A DNA stretch of 25,568 nucleotides from a virus, in IMG/VR virus record IMGVR_UViG_3300042401_000120, positions 1-25,568 of that record; one strand, given 5' to 3'. The translations under genes were made by a program, and so were the position numbers. Positions 4,910-14,822 of the stretch are shown one piece after another. The notes under the pieces are model-generated. The model ran no database searches. It had not been told where the DNA came from and was given only the letters and a program-made list of their open reading frames with translations. Numbering within the stretch: position 1 is the stretch's first letter; every line of letters starts with the position of its first letter.

Positions 4910-7150
4910 ATGAGCACAATTAACTACACATACAACGTAATAGTAGATAGGTTTAGACAGTTCGCAGCAGGGCACTTTCAGCTGAGAAGGTTTACGCATG
5001 GTGAGATTTCACAGGCCGATTTAGAGAAAGAGGCAGAGTGGCCATGGCTGCACGTTAAGCCTCGCGCTATTAACTACTCACCAGGCACAAGAGCTTTTCA
5101 GTTTGAGATATTCATTTCTGATTTACCTCGCGACAAAGAAGACAAGACAGGCTACCAAGCAGAAAGTATTACTGACTGCTCGCTAATCTTTCAAGACTTA
5201 ATTAACGAGATTTACTTGGGCAATATGTTCGGGGATCAGGTAGTGCTTACTCGCCCTGTTAGCTCTGAGCCATTTGTTGAACAGTACACTCACACATTAA
5301 CCGGTGTAACAGGAACTATTGAGCTTAACTTAGATTACGATTGGAGCGCATGTAGCATTCCTGCAAGCTGGAACTATAACACACCTACTGATTCGCCATC
5401 TGATGGATGGGGAGCTTTGCAGTTTATTGAAAGCTTAGATCAGAATGGGGTTTATGTTAGCCTATTAAATGACGAAGAAACACCGGGTAATTCTTACTAC
5501 TATGGTACTAACGCAAGTGGAGTTAAGGGATGGTACGCAATAGTGGATAACATCGGCCTCACGTGCGAGACTTTACCCGAATGCGCTACTATCATAAGCA
5601 TCTTAGATGATATTGCAGCGCTGCAAACTGATGTAGCTTTAAAAGCTAACACTGCTGATTTAGGAGCTACAGCATTTAGCAATAATTATAATGACTTAGA
5701 TAACTTACCTACAATCCCTGCGGCTCAAGTTAATTCAGATTGGAACGCAGTAAGCGGAGTAGCTGAGATACTTAACAAGCCTACAATACCTACAACGTTA
5801 CCACCAAGTGGTGCAGCAGGTGGAGACCTACAAGGCACTTATCCTAATCCAACAGTACATAGAGTACATGGAGTAGATTTTCAAAGCGGTGCGCCTGCTG
5901 TTGACGATACTTGGATATACGTTAGCACTCCATTCGGTACACAGCCTTTTCAATGGCAGCACAGCAAGTTAAAGACTTCGCAAGTTCAGAATGATAGCAC
6001 CGTTACAGGAACAAATGCAGACGATGCGCTTGAGCATTTGGATAGCACAAAAGTTCCAACAACGCGGACGCTCACGATTAACGGCACAACGCAAGATTTA
6101 TCAGCAGATAGAACATTCACAATAGCGACAGGCTTAACGGTAGGCACTACACCAATAACAAGCGGAACTGTTGGACGTGTGTTGTTTGAAGGAACAGGCA
6201 ATGTATTGCAGGAAGATGCTGGGTTAAGTTGGGATAATACAAATAAGCGTTTGAGTCTTGTAAGCACAGGAGATAATCTACTTAACCTAACACCCCAAGC
6301 AAGTGGTAACGCTATTGTATTTAATAATAACAGTTACATTAAATGGGGAACAATTGGTTATACGAGAGGATTTTCAACAGCTACTACATTTGCTGTGTAC
6401 AATTCTGCGTTTACTAATATTTTGAACATCGGTACTACTGCTGCTTGTTATGTAAATACAGGAAGTAATTTCCTCATCGGCACAACAACAGACGCAGGTT
6501 ACAAGCTCGATGTGAATGGCACTGCGAGGGTTGTAGGACAAACAACATTAAGCGGTGTTGGAAATACAAGTGCTACAGTCGCTTTAACAACTCAAAATAG
6601 TGATGCCGTTGCAATGTTTGCCGTTAGAAATGATGGTGCTATTAGACTTAATTCAATTTCTACAGGAACAACAATTTTTCCTTACGCGAGTGATGAAAAC
6701 ACATTAGCCATAGGAGGAAGAAATATTGCATTTAGTAGCGCAATAACAACGCAAGGATCTCGTGGAGTTATTGCAATATCGGGAGTTAGTTTTACTGCAA
6801 CAATAGGATCAAGTATTAGCTTGGGAATTTACAAGGGTTTTGCTCCAACATCAGGAACGGGTACTTTTGAGTTTACAAGAATTGAAGGAACAATCAATCA
6901 AACAGGAGGAGCTAACGGAATAACGCGAGGTCTTTACATCAATCCAACGCTAACAGCGGTAGCAGATTTTAGAGCAATTGAAGTAGCGAGAGGTATAACA
7001 ATTTTAGGCGCAGCCACAACGGCTAAAGCATCTTTGAGAATACCAAGCGGAACAGCACCTACCTCACCAGTAGACGGAGACATTTGGTTTGATGGAACTA
7101 ACATACAAATGAGAATTGGAGGAGTAACAAAAACATTCACTTTATTATAA
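4910..7150 (+). CDS. Tail fibre protein with N-terminal virion-attachment domain
   Basis: A 746-residue protein. Residues 1 to about 155 form a distinct domain (NYTYNVIVDRFRQFAAGHFQ, then PRDKEDKTGYQAES and DYDWSACSIPA) that resembles Bacteroidota phage tail-completion-like proteins and probably docks the fibre on the tail. The rest is Thr/Gly/Asn-rich, as in fibres. It contains YNDLDNLPTIP and EILNKPTIP near residues 258-292, GGDLQGTYPNPTV near 304, DAGYKLDVNGTARV near 527, and a final SPVDGDIWFDGTNIQMRIGG before the C-terminus. These repeats are typical of receptor-binding fibres in Bacteroidota phages and suggest a trimeric beta-helical shaft. The fusion of a tail-completion-like domain with a fibre in one chain is notable. 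It would recognise the host surface; the receptor is unknown. Confidence 0.8.
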   Translation: MSTINYTYNVIVDRFRQFAAGHFQLRRFTHGEISQADLEKEAEWPWLHVKPRAINYSPGTRAFQFEIFISDLPRDKEDKTGYQAESITDCSLIFQDLINEIYLGNMFGDQVVLTRPVSSEPFVEQYTHTLTGVTGTIELNLDYDWSACSIPASWNYNTPTDSPSDGWGALQFIESLDQNGVYVSLLNDEETPGNSYYYGTNASGVKGWYAIVDNIGLTCETLPECATIISILDDIAALQTDVALKANTADLGATAFSNNYNDLDNLPTIPAAQVNSDWNAVSGVAEILNKPTIPTTLPPSGAAGGDLQGTYPNPTVHRVHGVDFQSGAPAVDDTWIYVSTPFGTQPFQWQHSKLKTSQVQNDSTVTGTNADDALEHLDSTKVPTTRTLTINGTTQDLSADRTFTIATGLTVGTTPITSGTVGRVLFEGTGNVLQEDAGLSWDNTNKRLSLVSTGDNLLNLTPQASGNAIVFNNNSYIKWGTIGYTRGFSTATTFAVYNSAFTNILNIGTTAACYVNTGSNFLIGTTTDAGYKLDVNGTARVVGQTTLSGVGNTSATVALTTQNSDAVAMFAVRNDGAIRLNSISTGTTIFPYASDENTLAIGGRNIAFSSAITTQGSRGVIAISGVSFTATIGSSISLGIYKGFAPTSGTGTFEFTRIEGTINQTGGANGITRGLYINPTLTAVADFRAIEVARGITILGAATTAKASLRIPSGTAPTSPVDGDIWFDGTNIQMRIGGVTKTFTLL

Positions 7151-7158
7151 TTATAACA

Positions 7159-7428
7159 ATGGCTAAAATTCAACCAATCGTCTTTCCTTTAAACGCAGGA
7201 ACAGCAACAGAAATGAGTGTTCTCATTCTCAACTTTGAAACATCTGCAACAACTTGCACTACTTATTATGAATTGAAAACTGAAGGTACTGAAGAAGAAC
7301 CTTCAAAAGTTCTTTCAAATGGTAACTACACGCTAACCGAAGATGAGTTCGCAGCGTGGGGAACAGATAACAGCTACGTTGCTGAGTGCGTAGCGAAGGC
7401 AATAGGAGTAACAATTTTATCTTTTTAA
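7159..7428 (+). CDS. Small protein downstream of the tail fibre
   Basis: An 89-residue protein with no membrane segment. It opens with beta-prone sequence (IQPIVFPLNAGTATEMSVLI) and continues through a Thr-rich and acidic middle to DEFAAWGTDNSYVAE and a hydrophobic end. Small proteins of this look often follow fibre genes in Bacteroidota phages and may be fibre chaperones or virion decorations. No family was named with confidence. The start is 8 bp after the fibre stop, with an A-rich leader. Confidence 0.65.
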   Translation: MAKIQPIVFPLNAGTATEMSVLILNFETSATTCTTYYELKTEGTEEEPSKVLSNGNYTLTEDEFAAWGTDNSYVAECVAKAIGVTILSF

Positions 7429-7430
7429 AT

Positions 7431-7553
7431 ATGCAACTAACAGAGGAACATTTGAAGCAGTTAGATGCTTTCATTCAAGAGATGCCAACCAAGTTTGGCT
7501 TGCCATTGATTCAGTTTTTCAACAAGATAAAAGAAGAGGCTGATAAAGAATGA
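7431..7553 (+). CDS. 40-residue helical protein
   Basis: A short frame from ATG 7431 to TGA 7553, starting two bases after the preceding stop and ending in an ATGA overlap with the next gene. The product begins MQLTEEHLKQLDAFIQEM and ends KIKEEADKE, so it is charged and helical with a central hydrophobic turn (FGLPLIQFF). The tight junctions on both sides support it as a real gene. Function is unknown. Confidence 0.6.
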   Translation: MQLTEEHLKQLDAFIQEMPTKFGLPLIQFFNKIKEEADKE

Positions 7554-8173
7554 GCATACTTGCTGAGCTGTTTGAACAGGGAGCGCTATACGATGTGCTT
7601 TTAGATTTCGGAGAAACCGTTACTGATCGTGCACGCTCAAACATTCGCATCCAGCAAACACGTTACGGCAAGAAGCGCAAGGCTAACACAACAGGAACTT
7701 TAGCAGCTTCGCTCTACTATGACTTAGATGTAACCGGCACTACTCCATCTATAGCTTTTAACTCATCTGCTGATTACGCTAAATGGGTGGAATACGGAAG
7801 GCAAGGTAAGGAGAGTAACTACCCAGGCATAGATAAGAGATTTGCAGCAGGAGCAGCCAAGCCTCCGGTAGATGCTATTCTTAATTGGATGAATCTAAAA
7901 AAGATTAAGCTACGCAGCATAGGTGAGACAGGCAAAAGAACTAAGTTCGCTAAAAGCTCAATAAACAAAGATGAAGATCAGAGAAGGAGAGTAGCTAACG
8001 CTATGGCTAAGAGCATTGAAAAGAAAGGTATTGCTCCTTTGTATTATTGGAGAGAAGCATATTTAGAAACACTACCTGAATATGGAGCGCAGCTGAATGA
8101 GGCAATGGGGGAAGCTGTGAACATCTATATCTTAAACCAAACGAGAAAACTAACTAATATTAAACCTGTCTAA
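7550..8173 (+). CDS. HK97 gp10-like head-tail/neck protein
   Basis: A 207-residue protein. The N-terminal half has the gp10-like pattern: helix with VTDRARSNI, basic GKKRKANTTGTLAASLYY, then SADYAKWVEYGRQGKESN and a PVDAILNWM helix. The C-terminal half is basic and helical (RRRVANAMAKSIEKKGI, YYWREAYLETLPEY). Members of this family join the neck and the tail, often as tail terminator or adaptor. It lies between the fibre gene and tail genes, far from the connector at 20041. Assignment to the broad family is fairly secure; the exact neck position is not. Confidence 0.7.
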   Translation: MSILAELFEQGALYDVLLDFGETVTDRARSNIRIQQTRYGKKRKANTTGTLAASLYYDLDVTGTTPSIAFNSSADYAKWVEYGRQGKESNYPGIDKRFAAGAAKPPVDAILNWMNLKKIKLRSIGETGKRTKFAKSSINKDEDQRRRVANAMAKSIEKKGIAPLYYWREAYLETLPEYGAQLNEAMGEAVNIYILNQTRKLTNIKPV

Positions 8174-8175
8174 TA

Positions 8176-9456
8176 ATGGCAATTACAATACAACAACAGC
8201 CCTACACATACACTGCGCTAAAGCAGAAGCTAATAGTAGTGGCTACATCTACCAACGTAGGGCAGCCTGGCTTTAGATATGTGCTAACTGTTAGCAATGG
8301 CACTACTACAAATATCTTTTACGTGCAGCCTAACCTATCAGGCGCTTTAGTATTTGACTTAAATCCTGTAGTTAGCTCTGCCATGGATTTAGGAGTAAAC
8401 AGCACTGACGCAGTGCCTTCTTTATTCGCATCTACAACAGTGCAAGCTGCTGCTACATCACGTAATATATTAGGTATTAGCACAATCATTCAAGAGGGCT
8501 ATGAGGTGCTTGGCTTATTCGAGGTGCAGGCTACTACTTACCCATTAGATGAAAGTGCATTAATTAATGCAGCGTTTCAGATTAGTGATGGCTTTAATCC
8601 TGATCCTGCTGATTACTTTTCATTAGACTCAGCAACGAGCTACATCATGAGCGACTTAGTTAGAGAGACCTATGCAATGGATGACGTAATAAGCAAGTAT
8701 TCGTTAGGCGCTTCCGTTATAGGCATAACAGGGTACAACGATGACTATGGAGTACTAACTGTACCTGCTGATGACGGCACACGCTTAACAGGTAACGCAA
8801 TTAACAACGTGCAAATAGTGCAATTTAATGAAGCAGGTGCGCCTATTCAAACTGATACTTTATCTTGCGTAATTGCAGCAGGAACAATTAACCATCTACC
8901 TCTGTTACCGGCTAACATAAATGATGTATTTGGGTTAGATGCAGATTGGCATCACTACCTACTTAATTTTAGAAATGCAGGAGGCACAGCAACTGCAAGA
9001 GGAATAGCAGTATTCAAAGCAGCAGAAGAGTGCAGATTCGATAAGATAAGATTAGGATGGACAAATAGCCGAGGCGGTTGGGATTACTTCAATTTTACTA
9101 AACGTAGTGAGCAAAGTTACTCAGTAGAACGCAAGAGATACCGCAAGGTAGTAGGTAACTATGCTACTGCCGATGAAACAACAGCGTTTGGCTTTAACAC
9201 TTATGATAGAGGCTTAACCGAGCGCAGCCCATTTGTAGAGAAGATGATGCGTATTAGAACTGACTTCTTAACCGAAGGGCAGTTTGAATATTTAAAGAAT
9301 CTAATCTACAGCGAATCAGTCTACATTATTAATCCTGATGGCACAGCTACACCGGTACTAATAGACTCTAACAACTATACTGCAATTAAGACTCGCAGCT
9401 ACGCTAAGACCGATTTAGAATTAACATTAAAATTCAGTAACGATTATACAGCATGA
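8176..9456 (+). CDS. Putative tail/baseplate structural protein
   Basis: A 426-residue protein, mostly beta-rich, without signal peptide or membrane helix. The first half reads like a virion protein with repeated Ala/Thr/Asn stretches. The second half carries CRFDKIRLGWTNSRGGWDYF, then FTKRSEQSYSVERKRYRKV and TERSPFVEKMMRIRTDFL. A GWDYFNF-like segment followed by KR-rich strands is what I recall from distal tail or baseplate proteins of Bacteroidota siphoviruses. Its end overlaps the next tail gene by ATGA and the tape measure gene lies further downstream, which fits a tail-tip role. The family name is uncertain. Confidence 0.6.
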   Translation: MAITIQQQPYTYTALKQKLIVVATSTNVGQPGFRYVLTVSNGTTTNIFYVQPNLSGALVFDLNPVVSSAMDLGVNSTDAVPSLFASTTVQAAATSRNILGISTIIQEGYEVLGLFEVQATTYPLDESALINAAFQISDGFNPDPADYFSLDSATSYIMSDLVRETYAMDDVISKYSLGASVIGITGYNDDYGVLTVPADDGTRLTGNAINNVQIVQFNEAGAPIQTDTLSCVIAAGTINHLPLLPANINDVFGLDADWHHYLLNFRNAGGTATARGIAVFKAAEECRFDKIRLGWTNSRGGWDYFNFTKRSEQSYSVERKRYRKVVGNYATADETTAFGFNTYDRGLTERSPFVEKMMRIRTDFLTEGQFEYLKNLIYSESVYIINPDGTATPVLIDSNNYTAIKTRSYAKTDLELTLKFSNDYTA

Positions 9457-12400
9457 GGCCAACAGTAATTCTAACATTAGTAGCTGACAATGGAGCTAAA
9501 GTAGTAGTAGACCTATACGAGAATGAGAGCATAAGCTACTCGTCTAACTTTAACAGCGTATCTGAGTTTACACAAAGAGGCGCTTTCTCGCGTGAGTTTA
9601 GAATACCTGCGAGTAAAACTAACGTAGAATTTTTTGGGCAGCAGTACGATGTTAATCTACTGAATAACGATACTACACAGATTAACGTACTTCGTAAGAT
9701 AGATGCTACCTTATCAGTAGATACTTTACCCATTGCTGAAGGACACATACAATTTAAGCAGAGCATTACTCAACAGGGTAAGATGCATGAATTCTTAATA
9801 GTGTTTTTTGGAGAGACAGTAGACTTAGCTCGCAGCATTGGAGACAAGATGATTAGCGAGTTAGATTATTCTGAATTTGACCATGAAAATACCTATGATA
9901 ACGTAGTAGATATTAACGCTGGTGATTTGTTTGATTATAACATCTGCTACACCTTAACCGATCGCGGGCAGAATTGGAGTGAGGATACAACGGTAACAAG
10001 TAGAAGAGTATTTAGCTCGGTTAATCCTGTTTTTACCTCAGAGCTTACGTTAGCTGTTAGAGCTAAATGGCTTATGGATAAGATTATTTCTGAGGCAGGC
10101 TTTACTTGGAGCGGAGATACAATAAATGATGATTTAGCAAAGATGTATATTCCTTATATCACTAATCCTCTTACGCTTGGGCCTATATCAAATGACGAAG
10201 CTAAGTTTAGCTCCAACTATGTTAGTGATCAAACATTTACTCTTGATCAAATACCTAATACAGCATTATACAGACAACAGCTTACAGGATGGACAGAAAC
10301 TTTAGATCCTTCTAACAGCTTTGCTGCTGATGTTTATACAGCGCAGGCTAATTTTGATATTACGTTTGATGCTGATTTATTTATAGAATCACTTACTGCC
10401 TTTACTGATTTTAATACTTATGATATAAATATAGGTTTAACAAGAGATGGGGTAGAAACAATTCTGCCAATGTATTCAGGGCAGGGATTAACCAATAGCA
10501 TTTTAGCGTATGACGCTGCGACACAGCAATACGAGGTAATGCCAGGCGATGTAATAATACATGCTCAATGTGGCCGAAATTTGTCAGTAGTAGTAGGAGA
10601 TGAAATAAGATTATACATTGATGCACATTTAGGCAGCCAAACAACAATAAAGGTAAATACAAATTCAGTTTTTTCTGCAACTTATGTAACAGGAGAGCTG
10701 CAAGCTAAACCTATAAGCTTTAAAAAGAATGCTCCCGAACTGAAGCAAATAGATTACGTTAGAGATATCTTAAAGATGTTTAACGCTGTCTTAGTTCCTA
10801 ATCCAAACTTACCTAACGCTGTTGAGATAATACCAATGGTAGAGTATTTAGGTAGTGGTAATGATTACGATTGGACAGGCAAGCTCGACACATCAAAAGA
10901 TATTGTACTTACTCCTGCTGCTGACATTAGAAAAAGGGTATTAAAGTGGAGCTATAAAGAGCAGGGAGATGTATTTAACGCTAAATACAAGAGCGGAGCG
11001 CAGCGAGTTTATGGAGAGCTTCGCTTAACTGATCCAGGCAACGATTTTAGCACAAGTGATTTTACAGTAGAGCTAAACTTCGGGCCTTCACCTTGCGATT
11101 TAATCCCTAATAGCTATATCATTATCCCTAAATACTTTAATGAAACAGGGGAATTTATGCAGCCTGGGCCTCGCATTCTTTACAGAAGAACTGAAGGTGC
11201 AGATATTATGGTCTATAATGAGGATACTTCATCAGCAAGTTATACCTATGTGCCTTTATTAAATCACTATAGAACTGTGCCTACTGCAATAGGTACTAAT
11301 GATTTAAACTTCGGTCAAGAAATACCTCCGCATCCGATAGAAGTAATGCCTTTACATACTTTATTTGATAGATATTGGAGAGAGTATATTGCCGAGCTTT
11401 ACGATGATGAGCAAAAAATAATGGAGGCTTATTTTAAGCTATCTGTAACTGATGTATTTGGGTTAAAATTTAATGATAAGATTTGGGTAAAAGATTCTTT
11501 TTGGAGAGTAATAGAACTTACTGATTACATAATAGCTGATGAGCAAGTAACAAAATGCAAGCTTCTACGTTTACTCAATATAGGAGCTCTTTGCCAATTT
11601 ACACCATCTACTATTAACGCAAGCACAGGAGCTGTAGACTTTTTAGATTACGATGGAGATATAAGCGAAGGCTCACAGGAATGCTGTGAGTTTTACGGCT
11701 ACACTTGGGATACAGGTAAAAGCCGATGCTTTGCAAGTACAGGAACAAACGGCACAGGCGGTATAATTACTTCGCCTAATAACGTAGGTGGTAGCAATAT
11801 CACTAACGAAAGCGGTAATCAAAAAAGCGCTACCGGAATGGGTAACGTAAATAGAGCTTCTATTGAAGATAATAACGAGCGCATCTTAGTTAGTGGCTTA
11901 GGCCATGGTATTGCACCTAACAATAATTACAGTCAAGCGTTAGGCTATCGCAACTTTATTAGACCTAACTTAGAAGGTACTGCTGTTATGGGCAGATGGG
12001 CACAAGCAGATGTAAGAGGGGTGCACTTTGGTGGGGGTACTTGGTGGGATGGAGAAAGTGATTTTGGAGCAACTATACCAGGGCGAAGCCAGCATGGATT
12101 TATTCAGCTAATGGGGTTAGGTGAAATGACAAGTAACCCAACAGATGTAGATTTATTTGTAGATGGCATTAACAATGGCACTATTTCACTACCTACTGAG
12201 ACTGTTTGGTCTGTTAAATTTTCTATCTCAGTTATGGAGTATGATTACTCAGGCGGAGACTTTACCGGCAAGGTTGCAAGTGTTGAATATACTGCCATGG
12301 TTTGGCGAGATAAGGTAACAAACTATAGCGCTACACCTCATAAAATACATGAATTTACAAATGGATTTTCATCTAACTCATTTGTGTTACACTTACCTAT

Positions 12401-12515
12401 TGTTAGCAATAAGATTGCACCCTACTTGGAGTGCAAGCATACAGGTAAAACAGCAGTAATCAGCGCTACTCTTCAATATACACAATCTAAATTTCAACGT
12501 ATACCTATAATATGA
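9453..12515 (+). CDS. Large tail-tip/baseplate protein with C-terminal receptor-binding-like region
   Basis: A 1020-residue protein. Near residue 48 it has SREFRIPASKTNVEFFG, a motif I associate with tail hub-like proteins of Bacteroidota prophages. Residues up to about 720 are mixed beta/alpha, as in tail hub proteins. A small Cys module, ECCEFYGYTW...RCF, is near residue 742. The last ~240 residues change character: Gly/Asn-rich (GTNGTGGIITSPNN), then a YadA-head-like stretch (SQALGYRNFIRPNLEGTAV) and a beta-rich end. This suggests a hub joined to a fibre-like tip. There is no catalytic peptidoglycan motif that I can see. The start is in an ATGA overlap with the preceding gene. Confidence 0.65.
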   Translation: MRPTVILTLVADNGAKVVVDLYENESISYSSNFNSVSEFTQRGAFSREFRIPASKTNVEFFGQQYDVNLLNNDTTQINVLRKIDATLSVDTLPIAEGHIQFKQSITQQGKMHEFLIVFFGETVDLARSIGDKMISELDYSEFDHENTYDNVVDINAGDLFDYNICYTLTDRGQNWSEDTTVTSRRVFSSVNPVFTSELTLAVRAKWLMDKIISEAGFTWSGDTINDDLAKMYIPYITNPLTLGPISNDEAKFSSNYVSDQTFTLDQIPNTALYRQQLTGWTETLDPSNSFAADVYTAQANFDITFDADLFIESLTAFTDFNTYDINIGLTRDGVETILPMYSGQGLTNSILAYDAATQQYEVMPGDVIIHAQCGRNLSVVVGDEIRLYIDAHLGSQTTIKVNTNSVFSATYVTGELQAKPISFKKNAPELKQIDYVRDILKMFNAVLVPNPNLPNAVEIIPMVEYLGSGNDYDWTGKLDTSKDIVLTPAADIRKRVLKWSYKEQGDVFNAKYKSGAQRVYGELRLTDPGNDFSTSDFTVELNFGPSPCDLIPNSYIIIPKYFNETGEFMQPGPRILYRRTEGADIMVYNEDTSSASYTYVPLLNHYRTVPTAIGTNDLNFGQEIPPHPIEVMPLHTLFDRYWREYIAELYDDEQKIMEAYFKLSVTDVFGLKFNDKIWVKDSFWRVIELTDYIIADEQVTKCKLLRLLNIGALCQFTPSTINASTGAVDFLDYDGDISEGSQECCEFYGYTWDTGKSRCFASTGTNGTGGIITSPNNVGGSNITNESGNQKSATGMGNVNRASIEDNNERILVSGLGHGIAPNNNYSQALGYRNFIRPNLEGTAVMGRWAQADVRGVHFGGGTWWDGESDFGATIPGRSQHGFIQLMGLGEMTSNPTDVDLFVDGINNGTISLPTETVWSVKFSISVMEYDYSGGDFTGKVASVEYTAMVWRDKVTNYSATPHKIHEFTNGFSSNSFVLHLPIVSNKIAPYLECKHTGKTAVISATLQYTQSKFQRIPII

Positions 12516-12709
12516 CAAATCCACAAGAAGACATTATACTTAGTATGACTTTATTAAGGTCAGGAGTAAAGGGCAAGAGCAAAGAATTTAAGCAAGCTGT
12601 AGGTATCTATCATGCAAGTCGCAAGGTATGGCAAATAAGGGCTATTAATTACACTATAGTTATAGGGCTACTTGCCTTAATCGGATTAACAATTTATAGC
12701 GTAATATAA
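12512..12709 (+). CDS. Small single-helix membrane protein
   Basis: A 65-residue protein with a charged N-terminal half (GVKGKSKEFKQAVGIYHASR) and one membrane helix at about 46-63 (NYTIVIGLLALIGLTIYSV). It begins in an ATGA overlap and its stop shares one base with the tape measure start. The location between tail-tip and tape measure genes is constant in its coupling, but function is unknown. It might help the tape measure protein at the membrane or act in DNA entry. Confidence 0.6.
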   Translation: MTNPQEDIILSMTLLRSGVKGKSKEFKQAVGIYHASRKVWQIRAINYTIVIGLLALIGLTIYSVI

Positions 12710-14664
12710 TGGCTGCACAAGAAATGGTATTAAAGCTTTCGTTTAATGACGATGGCACTTTCCAAGGATTAGAAGAGATTAATCAGGAGCTACAAAAAGT
12801 AGATAATACATCTAAAGATACAGCTAAAGGTTTTACCTCTGCTAAAGCTGAACTGCGAGCATTGCAGAATCAGATGCAGCAAATGGATAAATCCAGCGAA
12901 GAGTTTAAAAAAGCTTCTGCTCGTGCTGCTCAGTTAAAGGATGATATAAGTGATTTATCAGCAGAGATTAGCGCCAATGCAGGTAACGCTTTTGAAGGTC
13001 TTTCGAATAACATAGGCTTGTTTGGTAGTCGCTTATTAAGTTTGGATTTAGCAGGCGCAGGACAGGCTTTAAAAAATATGGGGACTAACGTTTCCAAAAT
13101 TGATTTTAAGACTTTAAAAAATGAGATAGGTGGCTTAGTTAGTGGCTTTGCATCTTTGGCTAAGGCTATTATAGCAAATCCGATTCTTTTACTTGCTGGT
13201 GTTATTGCTTTAGTTATTGCAAACTTTGAAGAGTTAGTTAAGTTTTTTCCTGCTATTGAAAGCGGCTTGTCAGGTATTAACGAGCAAGAAAGAGAAAGTC
13301 TTGCCTTGTCAAAACAAAAAGCTGATGCCTCACAAAAGGCTTACGAAAATTTATCTCTTCAGGAAAATAGCTTAAAACTACAGGGCAAGAGTGAGCGTGA
13401 GATTTTAAATATAAAGTTAAAAGCGTTAGAGACTGCAATAGCTGATAGAAAGGCACAGTTAGCAATAACAGAAAAGCAAGCCATCACTCAAATTGAAACG
13501 GCAAAAAGAAACAGAGAAATTCTTGAAGGAATTATTCGCTTTCTTACCGCTCCGCTTCAACTTCTTTTAACGGCTGTTGACAAGATAGCGCAATATATTG
13601 GAGTAGATTCTAAACTTGCAGAAGGCTTTACTGATTTGGCAGCAGGTCTTTTGATAGATCCACAGGAATTGGAAACTGAATTGAATAAAACAATTCAAGA
13701 GAATAAAGATGCCATTACAAAAATGGAAAGTGATTACGCTGGGTTACAATTATCTATTAAGGCAATAGATAAAAAAGCTTCAGATGATAAAAAAGAAAAG
13801 CTGCAAAAAGAGGTAGATGAATATGAAAAAGCACAGCAAGAAATAACAGATCTTTTAGGTAAATGGGATGAGGAGCGCTTAGCTGAAGAGGCTAAAACAG
13901 ATGCTGAAAGAAGAAAAGCTTACCAAGATAGAAGAGATGCAGAGATAAAAGCTGAAGACGATAAGTTTAAATCTCTTAATGCAATTCAAGAAAGCGCTAA
14001 AGAGAAAGAAATTACAACGGCTATTGAAGCGAGTGAATCACTTTACGCATTAGCTGGACAAGATGCAGCAGCTGAAGCTCTGATAGCTGAAAATTTAGCC
14101 AAGCAAATCTTAGATATTAATAAGAAATACGCTGATGAAGAGGTAAAGTTAGAGGAAGAAAAGGAAAAAAAGAAGCAGGAATTACGCATGGCTAACATTC
14201 AATCCAACTTCGAAATGGCAGATCTTGCATTAGGCGCTTTAATGGATTTAAATAATGCAGCAGCTAAAGGGGATGAGGCAAGCCAGCGCAAAGCTTTCAA
14301 TAGAAATAAAATGCTGCAAAAAGCACAAGCTACTATAGCTATGGCAAGCGGTATTGTTCAGCAGTTAGCAGTACCACAAGACCAACTTACAGGGATGAAC
14401 TTTGTTAAGGCAGCGGCAGTAGCAGCAGCAGGGGTAGCTAACATAGTTAAGATTAACCAAACGCAGTTTAATGGCGGTGGATCAGGCGGCAGTAATGGTA
14501 ATCTAAATGAACCAACAGGCGGAGCTAATGCACCGGCTATAGATTTTAGCGGAGCTAATATGCAAGTAAATGCACCTGGTACTGTTGAGACTTATGTACT
14601 TGCAGGCAACGTAGCTAACGCATTAGAGGCACGTCAAAAGATAATAGACCAAGCAAATTTATAA
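12709..14664 (+). CDS. Tail tape measure protein
   Basis: A 651-residue, mainly helical protein. The N-terminus has the tape-measure look (LKLSFNDDGTFQGLEEIN then coiled KAELRALQNQMQQMDKSSEE). A hydrophobic helix lies at about 153-171 (AIIANPILLLAGVIALVIA). Long charged coiled coils follow, for example EEKEKKKQELRMANIQ. A Gly-rich patch (FNGGGSGGSNGN) precedes the C-terminus. Tape measure proteins set tail length at roughly 0.15 nm per residue, so a tail near 100 nm is expected. This is the best single piece of evidence for a long non-contractile or contractile tail; no sheath gene is seen, so siphovirus form is preferred. Confidence 0.88.
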   Translation: MAAQEMVLKLSFNDDGTFQGLEEINQELQKVDNTSKDTAKGFTSAKAELRALQNQMQQMDKSSEEFKKASARAAQLKDDISDLSAEISANAGNAFEGLSNNIGLFGSRLLSLDLAGAGQALKNMGTNVSKIDFKTLKNEIGGLVSGFASLAKAIIANPILLLAGVIALVIANFEELVKFFPAIESGLSGINEQERESLALSKQKADASQKAYENLSLQENSLKLQGKSEREILNIKLKALETAIADRKAQLAITEKQAITQIETAKRNREILEGIIRFLTAPLQLLLTAVDKIAQYIGVDSKLAEGFTDLAAGLLIDPQELETELNKTIQENKDAITKMESDYAGLQLSIKAIDKKASDDKKEKLQKEVDEYEKAQQEITDLLGKWDEERLAEEAKTDAERRKAYQDRRDAEIKAEDDKFKSLNAIQESAKEKEITTAIEASESLYALAGQDAAAEALIAENLAKQILDINKKYADEEVKLEEEKEKKKQELRMANIQSNFEMADLALGALMDLNNAAAKGDEASQRKAFNRNKMLQKAQATIAMASGIVQQLAVPQDQLTGMNFVKAAAVAAAGVANIVKINQTQFNGGGSGGSNGNLNEPTGGANAPAIDFSGANMQVNAPGTVETYVLAGNVANALEARQKIIDQANL

Positions 14665-14669
14665 TAAAA

Positions 14670-14822
14670 ATGGCAAACTTTCCACTACTTAAAAAGTGCG
14701 TAGACCGAGGAGTTAGAAATGCACTATCTGAAATTGATAGAACAGGATTAGAAGATACTGATACTATCATAGATGAAATAATTGATGCTATACTATTTGA
14801 AATAAATGAAACCTATGAATAA
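14670..14822 (+). CDS. 50-residue acidic helical protein
   Basis: A short frame from ATG 14670 to TAA 14822, five bases after the tape measure stop and overlapping the protease gene by 17 bp. The product starts MANFPLLKKCVDRGVRNAL and ends in an acidic helical part (DTDTIIDEIIDAILFEI). It has no signal or membrane helix. The tight spacing and good codon content support a real gene. Function is unknown; it may be a tail or head assembly accessory. Confidence 0.55.
   Translation: MANFPLLKKCVDRGVRNALSEIDRTGLEDTDTIIDEIIDAILFEINETYE

Noticed and set aside
5986-6267. Minus-strand frame of 93 codons inside the tail fibre gene
   Set aside because: It is antisense to a Thr/Gly-rich repetitive gene, where open antisense frames are common, and it has no motif.
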